Shown here: positions 34,724 through 44,178 of the stretch, piece after piece
How positions within the stretch are numbered: the first letter of the stretch is position 1
How the letters are laid out: every line of letters begins with the position of its first letter
From: an uncultured Prevotella sp.
GTDB taxonomy: Bacteria; Bacteroidota; Bacteroidia; Bacteroidales; Bacteroidaceae
DNA: 52,857 nt
Assembly: GCA_902495455.1 (NCBI GenBank)
Contig: CABUXJ010000017.1
Span: forward strand, 1 to 52,857
Direction of reading: 5' to 3'
Position numbers and translations under genes: made by a program
Notes under the pieces: model-generated
Told to the model about the DNA's origin: nothing
What the model saw: only the letters and a program-made list of their open reading frames with translations
The model's database searches: none

Positions 34724-35245
34724 ATGGCTAATTTAGTAATGTTTATAATCCTTGCCGTTGGCATCCTCGGTTCAGCTGTGATGTGTGTGACGACGACTCG
34801 TATCATGCGGGCAGCCACGTTCATGCTGTTTGTTCTCTTCGGAGTGGCCGGACTCTACTTCCTGCTCGACTACACTTATCTTGGCGCGGCCCAGATCAGC
34901 GTCTATGCCGGTGGCGTGACGATGATTTATGTGTTTGCCATCCAGCTCGTCGGCAAACGCACGCTGCAGGGCATCGTGGAGCGCGTCAAATGTAGCCGCG
35001 CCCTTTGTGGAGCCGGAGTGTCACTTGTTGGCTTTGCCGTCGTGGCTCTTGTTCTGCTTAAGAACGAGTTCATCTGCAAGGCGTGTGGCACTGCAGACAC
35101 CGAAGTGCCGATGAAACTCATCGGACAGTCTCTGCTCGGCAGCGACAAATATCAGTATGTGCTCCCGTTCGAGTTCATCTCTGTATTCCTGCTTGCATGT
35201 ATTATCGGAGGTATTGTAGTATCAAGAAAAGAAGAGGAGAATTAA
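34724..35245 (+). CDS. nuoJ: Complex I subunit J
   Basis: A 173-residue inner-membrane subunit with five membrane segments. The conserved piece near the start of TM3 reads YLGAAQISVYAGGVTMIYVF. Between about 90 and 110 and 112-130 lies a small extra loop (KACGTADTEVP). It is part of the proton channel E of complex I. It lies three bases upstream of nuoK and is translationally coupled. Confidence 0.93.
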   Translation: MANLVMFIILAVGILGSAVMCVTTTRIMRAATFMLFVLFGVAGLYFLLDYTYLGAAQISVYAGGVTMIYVFAIQLVGKRTLQGIVERVKCSRALCGAGVSLVGFAVVALVLLKNEFICKACGTADTEVPMKLIGQSLLGSDKYQYVLPFEFISVFLLACIIGGIVVSRKEEEN

Positions 35246-35248
35246 TTT

Positions 35249-35557
35249 ATGGTACCAGTAGAATGTTATTTCGTGCTTAGCGCACTGTTGTTCTTCATCG
35301 GCGTATTCGGTTTCGTTACCCGCCGCAACCTGATAGCCATGCTCATCTCCATCGAGCTTGTGCTCAATGCCGTCGATCTCAATTTCGCAGCATTCAACCG
35401 TTTGCTCTTCCCCGGAGAGTTCGAGGGATTCTTTATGACCCTGTTCTCCATCGGAGTGAGCGCTGCTGAAAGTGCGGTGGCCATCGCGATAATTATCAAT
35501 GTTTACCGTAATTTCCACAGCGATCAGGTGAACAGTATTGAAAACATGAAATTTTAA
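35249..35557 (+). CDS. nuoK: Complex I subunit K
   Basis: A 102-residue inner-membrane subunit with three helices. IELVLNAVDLNFAAF carries the conserved glutamate of TM2, and SAAESAVAIAIIINVYRN that of TM3, both used in proton translocation. Normal length, eight bases before nuoL. Confidence 0.94.
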   Translation: MVPVECYFVLSALLFFIGVFGFVTRRNLIAMLISIELVLNAVDLNFAAFNRLLFPGEFEGFFMTLFSIGVSAAESAVAIAIIINVYRNFHSDQVNSIENMKF

Positions 35558-35565
35558 TGTGAGTT

Positions 35566-37557
35566 ATGGATTATAGTTTTGTATTTCTCATACTCCTTCT
35601 GCCGCTGCTCTCATTCATCGTCTTGGGATTGGCTGGCATGAAGATGTCGCATAAGACTGCCGGACTCATCGGTACCACATCGCTTGGAATAGTGACCGTG
35701 CTGTCTTATTACACTGCTTTCTGCTATTTCACGGCTGGGCGTGGAGCCGACGGAACGTTTGCGACGTTGGTTCCCTACAACTTCACATGGTTGCCGCTCG
35801 GAAGTCTCAACTTTGACCTTGGCATCCTCCTCGATCCCATTTCGGTGATGATGCTTATCGTGATAAGCACTGTCAGCCTGATGGTGCACATCTATTCGTT
35901 TGGTTATATGCACGGAGAGAAGGGCTTCCAGCGTTACTACGCTTTCCTAAGCCTCTTCACCATGTCTATGCTCGGACTCGTTGTTGCCACGAACATCTTT
36001 CAGATGTACCTTTTCTGGGAGCTTGTGGGAGTCAGCTCTTATCTGCTCATCGGATTCTATTATCCGCTTCAGGCCGCAGTCTCAGCTTCCAAGAAGGCAT
36101 TCATCGTTACACGTTTTGCTGATATGTTCTTCCTTATCGGTATCCTTATCTTCGGTTACTATACAGGTTCGTTCAGCTTCTCGTTTGCCGGTGACGTAGT
36201 GATGGCCGACGGAACGGCTCCGTTCATTCCCGTTGACGTCATGAAGGCCGTAACCGCAGGTGGATTCATCCTGCCCACGGCTCTCGTTCTGATGTTCATC
36301 GGTGGTGCCGGTAAGAGTGCGATGTTCCCGTTGCACATTTGGTTGCCCGATGCAATGGAAGGCCCGACCCCTGTCAGCGCCCTCATCCACGCTGCGACGA
36401 TGGTCGTTGCCGGTGTATTCCAGATTGCCCGCATGTTCCCTTTATGGATTGAATATGCGCCCGGACAGATGAGCATTGTAGTATGGGTCGGCGTGTTCAC
36501 TGCTTTCTATGCCGCTGCCGTTGCCTGTGCACAGAGCGACATCAAGCGCGTGCTCGCTTTCTCGACGATTTCCCAAATCGCTTTCATGATGGTTTCGCTC
36601 GGCGTCTGCCTGCCCGGCCATCACGGTGCTGTGCTCGACGATCACGCACAGCTCGGCTATATGGCGTCCATGTTCCACCTGTTCACACACGCCATGTTCA
36701 AGGCTTGTCTGTTCCTCGGTGCCGGATGTATCATCCACGCCGTTCATTCCAACGAGATGTCAACGATGGGCGGACTCCGCAAGTATATGCCTATAACGCA
36801 TATTACATTCCTCATCTCCTGTATTGCCATTGCCGGTATTCCGTTCTTCTCGGGCTTCAGCTCCAAGGACGAGATTATCACTGCATGCTTTGCCTATAGC
36901 ACCGTTGTCGGCTGGATTATGACCGGCGTGGCCGCCATGACCGCCTTCTACATGTTCCGTCTCTACTACGGAATATTCTGGGGAACGGAGAACAAGGAAC
37001 TTCACGCTCACCACACACCACACGAGGCTCCGCTCAACATGACCTTGCCTCTGATTTTCCTCTGCGTTATCACCGTTGGTGTCGGTGTTTACACGACAAT
37101 CGCCGGTTTTGCAGGATGGAGTGGCAGCTTCGGCAGTTTCGTAACAGCGTCAGGTGCTGAGTATAATATCCACTTCGATGTACAGGTTGCTGCTACCAGC
37201 ACTATCATTGCAATCATCAGCATCGCTCTCGCCACATATATATATAAGGGTGACAAGCAGCCGATTGCCGACAAACTCTACAAGATGTTCCCCCGTCTTC
37301 ATCGTGCAGCCTACAAGCGCTTCTATATGGACGAGGTCTACATGTTTGTCACACACAAGATTATTTTCCGTTGCGTCAGCACTCCGATTGCCTGGTTTGA
37401 CCGTCACGTTATCGACGGCACGTTTGACTTTATGGCGTGGGGAGCTAACGAAGCCGGTGAGACAATCCGTCCGTGGCAGAGTGGCGACGTGCGCAAGTAT
37501 GCCGTATGGTTCATTACAGGCACCGTAGCCTTAACATTAGTATTACTTTGCATATAA
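35566..37557 (+). CDS. nuoL: Complex I subunit L (antiporter-like)
   Basis: A 663-residue antiporter-like subunit with about 15-16 membrane helices, the distal proton channel of the membrane arm. Key motifs are FWELVGVSSYLLIGFYY with the channel glutamate, GGAGKSAMFPLHIWLPDAME with the lysine and PxxxWLPDAMxGPTPVSALIHAATMV pattern, and HLFTHAMFKACLFLGAG with the TM12 lysine. The long C-terminal lateral helix of NuoL falls at about 530-560. It is nine bases before nuoM. Confidence 0.95.
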   Translation: MDYSFVFLILLLPLLSFIVLGLAGMKMSHKTAGLIGTTSLGIVTVLSYYTAFCYFTAGRGADGTFATLVPYNFTWLPLGSLNFDLGILLDPISVMMLIVISTVSLMVHIYSFGYMHGEKGFQRYYAFLSLFTMSMLGLVVATNIFQMYLFWELVGVSSYLLIGFYYPLQAAVSASKKAFIVTRFADMFFLIGILIFGYYTGSFSFSFAGDVVMADGTAPFIPVDVMKAVTAGGFILPTALVLMFIGGAGKSAMFPLHIWLPDAMEGPTPVSALIHAATMVVAGVFQIARMFPLWIEYAPGQMSIVVWVGVFTAFYAAAVACAQSDIKRVLAFSTISQIAFMMVSLGVCLPGHHGAVLDDHAQLGYMASMFHLFTHAMFKACLFLGAGCIIHAVHSNEMSTMGGLRKYMPITHITFLISCIAIAGIPFFSGFSSKDEIITACFAYSTVVGWIMTGVAAMTAFYMFRLYYGIFWGTENKELHAHHTPHEAPLNMTLPLIFLCVITVGVGVYTTIAGFAGWSGSFGSFVTASGAEYNIHFDVQVAATSTIIAIISIALATYIYKGDKQPIADKLYKMFPRLHRAAYKRFYMDEVYMFVTHKIIFRCVSTPIAWFDRHVIDGTFDFMAWGANEAGETIRPWQSGDVRKYAVWFITGTVALTLVLLCI

Positions 37558-37566
37558 TCAGAAAAG

Positions 37567-39057
37567 ATGAATATATTAAGTCTATTCGTAGTAATCCCCG
37601 TCCTGATGTTGCTCGGCCTTTGGATAGCCCGCAACCTCAATCAGGTTCGTGGTGTGATGGCGGTCGGTGCTTCATGTTTGCTGGCCCTGTCTATATGGCT
37701 GGTGTTCGCGTTCCTTGATATGCGTGAAACTATGCCTGCCGACCAATATCCCATGCTCTTTACAGCGAGCACGCCTTGGTTTAAGCCATTGAACATAGCT
37801 TACGCTGTGGGTGTTGACGGTATTTCGGTGGTGATGTTGCTTCTTTCGAGTATCATCGTGTTCACCGGAACATTCGCCTCATGGCAGCTTAAACCGCTGA
37901 CCAAGGAGTATTTCCTTTGGTTCACCTTGCTTTCAACAGGTGTTTACGGATTCTTCATCTGCACCGACATGTTCGCCATGTTCATGTTCTATGAGGTTGC
38001 CCTCATCCCAATGTACCTTCTTATCGGTGTCTGGGGAAGCGGCAACAAGGAGTATGCGGCCATGAAGCTGACCCTGATGCTCATGGGTGGTTCGGCTTTG
38101 CTCATCATCGGTATTCTCGGAATCTACTATTTCAGCGGTGCGACGACAATGAACGTTCAGGAGATTGCCGCCATGCACAACATCCCCGTCGATGTTCAGA
38201 AGATATTCTTCCCGTTCATCTTTATCGGTTTCGGTGTGCTCGGCGCCCTGTTCCCGTTCCACACATGGTCACCCGACGGTCATGCTTCAGCCCCGACGGC
38301 CGTGTCAATGCTCCACGCCGGAGTGTTGATGAAACTCGGAGGCTACGGCTGTTTCCGTGTCGCAATGTTCCTGCTGCCCGATGCCGCTCAGGAGTTGGCG
38401 TGGGTGTTCCTCATCCTCACAACCATCTCTGTGGTCTACGGTGCCCTTTCGGCCTGCGTTCAGACCGACCTTAAGTACATCAACGCCTACTCATCAGTGT
38501 CCCACTGCGGTCTGGTGCTTTTCGCACTGCTCATGATGACAAAGACATCATGCACCGGAGCCATTCTTCAGATGCTTTCCCACGGTCTTATGACGGCCCT
38601 CTTCTTTGCCCTCATCGGTATGATCTACGGCCGCACCCACACCCGTGACATCCGTCAGTTGGGTGGTCTGATGAAGATCATGCCGTTCCTCAGTGTCGGT
38701 TATGTCATTGCCGGTCTGGCCAACCTCGGTCTGCCGGGCTTCTCCGGCTTCATCGCCGAGATGACCATCTTCGTCGGTTCTTTCGAAAACGCCGACATGT
38801 TCCATCGTGTGGCCACCATCATCGCATGTACGTCAATCGTCGTTACGGCGGTCTACATCCTGCGTACCGTTGGTTTCATACTCTTCGGCAAGGTGACCAA
38901 TCCTCACTATCTCGAGCTTACCGATGCCACATGGGATGAGCGTTTATCCGTTTGCTGCCTTATCTTCTGCGTGGCCGGTCTCGGTTCCTTCCCGTTGTGG
39001 GCAAGCAATATCATCACCGATGGCGTGGCACCGATACTCAGCGTAATTAACTTCTAA
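37567..39057 (+). CDS. nuoM: Complex I subunit M (antiporter-like)
   Basis: A 496-residue antiporter-like subunit with about 14 membrane helices and a proton channel. FMFYEVALIPMYLLIGVWG holds the channel glutamate, FPFHTWSPDGHASAPTAVSM the PFHxWxPDA-type loop, and MLSHGLMTALFFALIGMIY the H/K relay region. GLPGFSGFIAEMTIF is the usual late motif. It starts 9 bases after nuoL and ends 14 before nuoN. Confidence 0.95.
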   Translation: MNILSLFVVIPVLMLLGLWIARNLNQVRGVMAVGASCLLALSIWLVFAFLDMRETMPADQYPMLFTASTPWFKPLNIAYAVGVDGISVVMLLLSSIIVFTGTFASWQLKPLTKEYFLWFTLLSTGVYGFFICTDMFAMFMFYEVALIPMYLLIGVWGSGNKEYAAMKLTLMLMGGSALLIIGILGIYYFSGATTMNVQEIAAMHNIPVDVQKIFFPFIFIGFGVLGALFPFHTWSPDGHASAPTAVSMLHAGVLMKLGGYGCFRVAMFLLPDAAQELAWVFLILTTISVVYGALSACVQTDLKYINAYSSVSHCGLVLFALLMMTKTSCTGAILQMLSHGLMTALFFALIGMIYGRTHTRDIRQLGGLMKIMPFLSVGYVIAGLANLGLPGFSGFIAEMTIFVGSFENADMFHRVATIIACTSIVVTAVYILRTVGFILFGKVTNPHYLELTDATWDERLSVCCLIFCVAGLGSFPLWASNIITDGVAPILSVINF

Positions 39058-39071
39058 AATTATCAGGACAA

Positions 39072-40502
39072 ATGGATTACAGTCAATTCTTAAATATGCT
39101 GCCGGAAGCCACACTGATGGCTATCCTGGTAATAGTCTTCGTTGTTGATTTCGTATTCAAGAACAGCGACCGGAAACATTCGGCACTCTATATGGTCACC
39201 GGCCTGCTCATGCTGGCCCAGATAGCTCCGTGCGCAATCGCCGAGCCGACATCGGCTTTTGGCGGTCTTTATGTGACGAAAGAGTCTGTCAACGTGATGA
39301 AGCTCATCCTCACCGCCGGCACGCTCATTGTGATCATCATGGCCCAGCCGTGGCTGACGCGTGACGACGTGAAAAATAAGGAAGGCGAGTTCTATATGCT
39401 CATCGTCTCAACACTGCTCGGTATGTATATGATGATGTCTTCCGGACATTTCCTCATGTTCTTCCTCGGACTCGAGATGGCCTCCGTGCCTATGGCATGT
39501 CTCGTCGCTTTCGACAAGATGAAGAAAAACTCAGCTGAGGGTGCCGCCAAGTTCATCCTTACGGCCACGTTCTCCAGCGGCGTGATGCTCTACGGTATAT
39601 CGTTCATCTACGGAGCCGTCGGCACACTCTACTTTGATGACGTCGCCGCACAGATCACGACCTCGCCCCTCACCATCATGGGGCTCGTGTTCTTCTTCAG
39701 CGGACTCGGCTTCAAGATTTCCCTCGTGCCGTTCCACTTCTGGACCGCCGACACCTATCAGGGAGCGCCCACAGCCGTCACCGGCTATCTCAGCGTGATA
39801 TCAAAGGGAGCCGCAACGCTCACCCTGATGATGATACTCTGCAAGGTGTTCGCCCCGATGATTGACTATTGGGAATACCTGCTTTACATCGTTATCGTGC
39901 TCACCATCACCATCGGCAACCTGTTTGCCATACGTCAGAACGAGCTCAAGCGCTTCATGGCGTTCAGCTCAATATCTCAGGCCGGTTACATCATGCTTGC
40001 CGCCGTTGGCGCCAGCACGACCGGTGTTGCCGCACTGACCTACTACGTGCTTGTCTATGTGGTGGCCAACATGAGCGTCTTCACCGTAATCAGCGTTGTG
40101 GAGCAAAACTGTGGCGGCACGACCAAGATGAACAGCTACGACGGTCTCTATCAGACCAACCCCAAACTGGCTCTTCTCATGACGCTGGCTCTGTTCTCCC
40201 TCGCCGGTATCCCGCCGTTCGCAGGTATGTTCAGCAAGTTCTTCGTTTTCATGGCGGCAGCCGAACAGGGTTCGTTCCTGGCCTATTTCGTGGTGTTCAT
40301 CGCGTTGATTAACACCGTGGTCAGCCTCTACTACTATCTGCTCATCGTCAAGGCCATGTACATCAAGCCGTCAGAAACTCCGCTGCCAACGTTCCGCAGT
40401 GACTATGACAGCCGTCTGGCTCTGACGCTTTGCACCGCCGGCATAGTTGCTTTCGGCGTGTTCAGCTGTGTCTATGAGTGGATTGCAGCAGCGGCCAACT
40501 GA
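39072..40502 (+). CDS. nuoN: Complex I subunit N (antiporter-like)
   Basis: A 476-residue antiporter-like subunit with about 14 helices and the third proton channel. FFLGLEMASVPMACLVAFD has the channel glutamate, SLVPFHFWTADTYQGAPTAV the PFHxWxxDxYxGAPT signature, and GIPPFAGMFSKFFVFMAA the late motif. It is the last gene of the operon, followed by a strong terminator at 40532-40588. Confidence 0.95.
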   Translation: MDYSQFLNMLPEATLMAILVIVFVVDFVFKNSDRKHSALYMVTGLLMLAQIAPCAIAEPTSAFGGLYVTKESVNVMKLILTAGTLIVIIMAQPWLTRDDVKNKEGEFYMLIVSTLLGMYMMMSSGHFLMFFLGLEMASVPMACLVAFDKMKKNSAEGAAKFILTATFSSGVMLYGISFIYGAVGTLYFDDVAAQITTSPLTIMGLVFFFSGLGFKISLVPFHFWTADTYQGAPTAVTGYLSVISKGAATLTLMMILCKVFAPMIDYWEYLLYIVIVLTITIGNLFAIRQNELKRFMAFSSISQAGYIMLAAVGASTTGVAALTYYVLVYVVANMSVFTVISVVEQNCGGTTKMNSYDGLYQTNPKLALLMTLALFSLAGIPPFAGMFSKFFVFMAAAEQGSFLAYFVVFIALINTVVSLYYYLLIVKAMYIKPSETPLPTFRSDYDSRLALTLCTAGIVAFGVFSCVYEWIAAAAN

Positions 40503-40531
40503 CAACCAATTTATTCACTGAATACATAAGA

Positions 40532-40588
40532 AAAGCGGATTATACGGAAATCTCCTTGCGGGAAGCCGTATGGTCCGCTTTCTTTTTT
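40532..40588 (+). terminator. Rho-independent-type terminator of the nuo operon
   Basis: Arms at 40532-40547 (AAAGCGGATTATACGG) and 40566-40581 pair at 14 of 16 positions around an 18-base loop, followed by CTTTCTTTTTT. This ends the nuo transcript. Its right arm overlaps the first codons of the longest comEC frame, so comEC probably starts later than 40570 or is transcribed through it. Confidence 0.75.
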
Positions 40589-42144
40589 ATCGAGTCTGCC
40601 ACGTGAGACAAACTGTCCTCTTCCACAACTATCCCCTTGTCCCTCTTGCCCTCTGTCTCATAGCCGGCATATCCGTGGGTCACGGTCTTCTTTCACATGT
40701 CACCACGACATGCTTGTTTGCCGTCATCTACGCCCTCATTGTCGCGTGCTTGTTTGTCCGTCGTCATCCTCGACTCCAGACCCTCCTGCTCCTGTCGGCA
40801 GTCTTCTCCCTCGGCGGTTTGCTCATAAACATGGCCGAAGACGACTATACTGTCGTTTGTCCGGAAGAAGAGGCCGACTATGAAGCCGTCGTTGCGAGCG
40901 AACCCGAAGAGCGTGGGCGTATCCTGCGTTTCGACATGATTGTCACCTCCGGCCCATACCGCGGCCATATCGTCCGGGCGTCATTGCTGAAGGACACCGC
41001 GACGTGCCGCTATCGCGAAATAACGGTCGGTGACGGCATCGCTGCACGTTCGACCATCATGCCTCCCCACAATTTCCGGGACACCGGATTCGATTATGTG
41101 ACATATCTGAAAGCCAACGGCATCTCCGGTCAGACCTTCATCTATTACCGCAACTGGGCCAAATCGTCGGTCGACATAGACCCTATATCCACCGTCCGGC
41201 GTGCCCGCATCGTCTTTCTCCGATACCGCCACAATCTGATAGCCCGTTATCGCGACCTCGGCCTCGACGGCCAGACGATGGCTGTCGTGTCCGCCATGAC
41301 GCTCGGCTACCGGTCCGAGATATCCCCGGAGCTGCGTGAGACCTACTCACGTTCCGGAGTCTCCCACATCCTCGCACTGTCAGGGATGCATCTCGGCATA
41401 ATCTATTTTCTTCTGACAACCATCTTTTTTGGCACTCGTTTCACCCTTCTTCGCGAAATCCTGATTGTCATTCTCATTTGGACCTATGTCTTCCTTGTCG
41501 GCATGCCCGTCTCCGTCGTGCGTTCCGCCATCATGATCAGCGCCTTCTCTTTTGCTGTGGCGTTGGAGCATGACCGCACGTCCCTCAATGTCCTTGCCAT
41601 CGCGGCTCTGTCGATACTTGTCGTCAGTCCGTTCAGCCTCTATGATGTCGGTTTTCAGCTGTCATTCCTTTCTGTGGCGGCTATACTCACGCTTAGCAGG
41701 CCTATCCACGGTCTTATTTCCGCGAAGTTTCTCGGGCATCATCGCATCCTCTCGTGGTTCTGGAGCCTTGTGACGATGTCCTGTTGCGCTCAACTCGCCA
41801 CTGCGCCCCTCGTCGCCCACTATTTCGGCACCGTCTCATTCGTCTTCCTGCCGGCCAACATTGTGGCAGTGCCGGCTGTCACCGTCATCCTCTATCTGTC
41901 TTTGACCGCGTTGGCCGTTTGGCTCATTCCCGCCGTCCAGCATCTTGTTGTCTCCTTGCTTGTCGTAGTCGTCACCGGTCTCAACGACTACCTCCTCTGG
42001 CTGTCCTCGCTGCCCTGTGCTTCGCTTTCCGGCCTTCATGTCAACATTCCGCAGACGGTTTGCCTCTATGTGATAATTGTCGCGTTGGGCTTGTTGTGTA
42101 AGATCATGTATCGCCGACACTTCTATACCGTTCTGTCGATGTAG
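40570..42144 (+). CDS. comEC: ComEC/Rec2-family DNA-uptake membrane protein, short form
   Basis: A multi-pass inner-membrane protein of up to 524 residues, resembling the channel part of ComEC, which passes single-stranded DNA inward during natural competence. It has an N-terminal DUF4131/OB-like part (about 50-200, with FDYVTYLKANGISGQTFIYY) and a Competence domain (about 240-500, SRSGVSHILALSGMHLGIIY). The C-terminal metallo-beta-lactamase domain is missing, as in many Bacteroidetes. The ATG at 40570 lies in the nuo terminator, so the in-frame GTG at 40603 (VRQTVLFHNYPLVPL) is a good alternative. Whether this organism is competent cannot be told. Confidence 0.85.
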   Translation: MVRFLFYRVCHVRQTVLFHNYPLVPLALCLIAGISVGHGLLSHVTTTCLFAVIYALIVACLFVRRHPRLQTLLLLSAVFSLGGLLINMAEDDYTVVCPEEEADYEAVVASEPEERGRILRFDMIVTSGPYRGHIVRASLLKDTATCRYREITVGDGIAARSTIMPPHNFRDTGFDYVTYLKANGISGQTFIYYRNWAKSSVDIDPISTVRRARIVFLRYRHNLIARYRDLGLDGQTMAVVSAMTLGYRSEISPELRETYSRSGVSHILALSGMHLGIIYFLLTTIFFGTRFTLLREILIVILIWTYVFLVGMPVSVVRSAIMISAFSFAVALEHDRTSLNVLAIAALSILVVSPFSLYDVGFQLSFLSVAAILTLSRPIHGLISAKFLGHHRILSWFWSLVTMSCCAQLATAPLVAHYFGTVSFVFLPANIVAVPAVTVILYLSLTALAVWLIPAVQHLVVSLLVVVVTGLNDYLLWLSSLPCASLSGLHVNIPQTVCLYVIIVALGLLCKIMYRRHFYTVLSM

Positions 42145-42277
42145 AAACGTATAAGTTAGTCAACAAACCGCAAAATTAATACGTATGATTTTGTCTTTAA
42201 AAGTCGTGCGGATTTATTTGAATTAATTCTGTTGATGTCTTATGAATGGCATATCAAAACCGTTTTGTCAAGACCGT

Positions 42278-42499
42278 TCAGTGGCTTGTTCTTTTCATCT
42301 CGTGTGACAAATCAAGGAAAAAGTCGTGACCAAGAATTTGGGATATGCGCATCAGCAGGTCCGTGTCAATGGCCTGCCGTCGGAATATGTCATATACATT
42401 CGTGCGGTCGCAGTGGAGTTGGCCGGCAAACCAAGTCACCGTGTGTGCCTTGGGATGCCTGTCGAGTTCTGCCTTTATCATATTGCCGACGTGACACAT
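42278..42499 (-). CDS. Small HTH DNA-binding protein
   Basis: A 73-residue protein with a helix-turn-helix: VTWFAGQLHCDRTNVYDIFRR, then IDTDLLMRISQILGHDFFLDL. This is the XRE-like layout of small Bacteroidetes regulators, nearly all domain with no effector part. It lies alone between comEC and the accessory region. Its target is unknown. A plus-strand frame over the same place is a shadow. Confidence 0.7.
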   Translation of the reverse strand: MCHVGNMIKAELDRHPKAHTVTWFAGQLHCDRTNVYDIFRRQAIDTDLLMRISQILGHDFFLDLSHEMKRTSH

Positions 42500-43032
42500 C
42501 GTCTGTCTTTTCTACTTATATATATGTCACGCACGTCCCCTTAGTGACTTTTCCAATCAGGATGGCTGTTGCAGTCGGGACATAAAAAAGCGCAGGACGA
42601 TGTGCAGTTTATCTTATTCGAGGCATCGCCAAACGCCTTCCCAGAAATAAACAGTCCACTCCCACGCCTTGATCGGATATCGATAGTCCCTTGCCGGGAG
42701 TGGATATACGACAAGTCGAGGCGCTCTTTGACTGCTCTCTCCTTCTGGTAATTTTGGCGAAATTTCGAATAAAGGATAAAGCAAAAACGCTTCTTTTCCA
42801 TAAAGTCCCGGACATGGCCGTGGCCAATGTCCGTTTGCAAAGTTACGGAATTATATCCGAAAAACAGTTTCTCCGGCCAATTGTTTTTGCATGTCCCTTG
42901 TCTTATTCTGTCTTTATTCTGCCTTTCTGGGGTAGGAGTGTTGAGTGTTGTTCAACATTGTGTGTAGAAATAGGCTACGTCATGTTGAACTATCCGCAAT
43001 ATTCTTTTGACGGCGGACATTCTTTTTTGCGC
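42500..43032. other. Gene-poor gap with one doubtful small frame
   Basis: No confident gene. On the minus strand TAACTTTG at 42838-42845 fits a -7 element and precedes a frame that would run 42801-42541 (86 residues, MEKKRFCFILYSKFRQNYQK..., ending with a CPDC-containing tail). Amino-acid composition is unlike a known family and two other frames overlap it, so I leave it as possible only. No repeats found. Confidence 0.3.
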
Positions 43033-43040
43033 TAACTTTG
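43033..43040 (+). promoter_or_regulatory. -7 element of the lipoprotein gene
   Basis: TAACTTTG fits TAnnTTTG, 39 bases before the ATG at 43080. A TTTG at 43006-43009 lies 23 bases upstream, slightly farther than usual. Confidence 0.5.
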
Positions 43041-43079
43041 CATAGATACGTATTACCTATTAAAATTATATTATTTCTT

Positions 43080-43826
43080 ATGAAGAAGATTTTTGGATTT
43101 ATTGGAATGTGGCTTATGGCCATGACATTGTGTTGTAGCTTTATGGCGTGCAGTAGCGATGATGGTGAAGAAGAGCGCAGTGAAGGTGTGAACGGTGCCC
43201 CAGGTGTGAATGGTGATGGAAAGAGACTCGTTTCGATAACGACGATATACCATGAAATCAATTCTTCAATGGAGCGTCGTTTTGAATATGACAAACACGG
43301 ACGGATTGTCAGGGATATTAACGATGAACGTACTACGACATACGAATATGGGGAGACAAAAATAATAGCGACAACTCGAAATGTTTTTTTGGGTGGTAGT
43401 ATCACCCGTAGAGAATATTCATTGAAGAACGGTCGTATTGTTAAATCGACAACAGACTATGGGACCTCTGTGAGCAATGAGGAATATGAATATGACGGCA
43501 ATAAGCTACTTAATAAAGGGACTCTTCATATGATTAATTCTGATATTATCACATGGGACGGTGACAACATCGCTACTTGGGGTGATAACGTATATATTTA
43601 TTCAAATTTGGAGTCTTCCATCGGTTGGCATGACTGTTACGATATAAGTTACGAAGATGAGGTACTCCTTAATCAAGGCTATTTTGGCGCCCGCCCGCGC
43701 AATCTTGTGGCTACCGCTGGTTGGCGTGGTGGTGGAATTCCAGATAAATATAAATATGAAGTGAATGATGGCTACGTGACAAAAAAAGTTACGGATAATG
43801 TTACTACCGAATATGTATGGGAATAA
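43080..43826 (+). CDS. Lipoprotein with YD-like beta repeats and a short collagen-like stretch
   Basis: A 248-residue exported lipoprotein. MKKIFGFIGMWLMAMTLCCS is followed by FMAC with the lipid-modified Cys24. Residues 37-48 read GVNGAPGVNGDG, four collagen-like Gly-x-y triplets. The remainder is beta-rich with YD/RHS-like turns, such as RFEYDKHGRIVRD, TYEYGE, EEYEYDGNKLLNKG and YVTKKVTDNVTTEYVWE, as in DUF4595-type Bacteroidetes lipoproteins. Function unknown. The gene is lower in GC than its neighbours and is followed by a terminator. The ATG at 43080 is chosen because the frame's earlier ATG lies within the -7 element. Confidence 0.75.
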   Translation: MKKIFGFIGMWLMAMTLCCSFMACSSDDGEEERSEGVNGAPGVNGDGKRLVSITTIYHEINSSMERRFEYDKHGRIVRDINDERTTTYEYGETKIIATTRNVFLGGSITRREYSLKNGRIVKSTTDYGTSVSNEEYEYDGNKLLNKGTLHMINSDIITWDGDNIATWGDNVYIYSNLESSIGWHDCYDISYEDEVLLNQGYFGARPRNLVATAGWRGGGIPDKYKYEVNDGYVTKKVTDNVTTEYVWE

Positions 43827-43847
43827 GAATTGACTCCAGAAAAATAT

Positions 43848-43882
43848 AAAAAGAGGCGCGCCGGTCGGTGCGCCTCTTTTTC
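43848..43882 (+). terminator. Terminator after the lipoprotein gene
   Basis: Arms AAAAGAGGCGC (43849-43859) and GCGCCTCTTTT (43870-43880) pair perfectly around a 10-base loop and are followed by T residues. Flanking A and T runs make it bidirectional. Confidence 0.8.
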
Positions 43883-44008
43883 ATGGTTTATCCGGTATTT
43901 GGAGTAATCTGTGCTCACCCGATATATATATATTGCAACCACCTCCTTGCTTTATAGGGACATTAGCTTGGCTCATCCGACTTTTGGAGTGACGCATCCG
44001 CATGCTCC

Positions 44009-44099
44009 AAGTAGGGACATATTCTTGTATTTGTCCGCCAAGCGGATATTGGATATCAACACGTTACAGGCGGACAAATACAAGAATATGTCCCTACTT
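44009..44099. repeat. Perfect 31-bp inverted repeat
   Basis: The left arm 44009-44039 starts AAGTAGGGACATATTCTTG, and the right arm 44069-44099 is its exact complement around a 29-base loop. It lies in a gap of 513 bases (43827-44339) and is not followed by a T run of a usual terminator. The string GTAGGGACATATT recurs in the hairpin at 46308-46391. Confidence 0.85.
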
Positions 44100-44178
44100 T
44101 GTGGAAAACAACGTGGATGTGCACACTGCACGTATTTATAAGTGAAGCCATATCATTCCAAATGCGGAAGCCAAAAAC

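Noticed and set aside
42541..42801. Possible minus-strand gene with CPDC tail after a TAACTTTG element
   Set aside because: Only weak evidence: competing frames, no recognised family and no conserved ribosome site. Described under the gap instead of being called a gene.
44009..44099. Possible CRISPR or invertible-promoter reading of the 31-bp inverted repeat
   Set aside because: Only one pair of arms, no spacer series and no nearby invertase gene or promoter between the arms.
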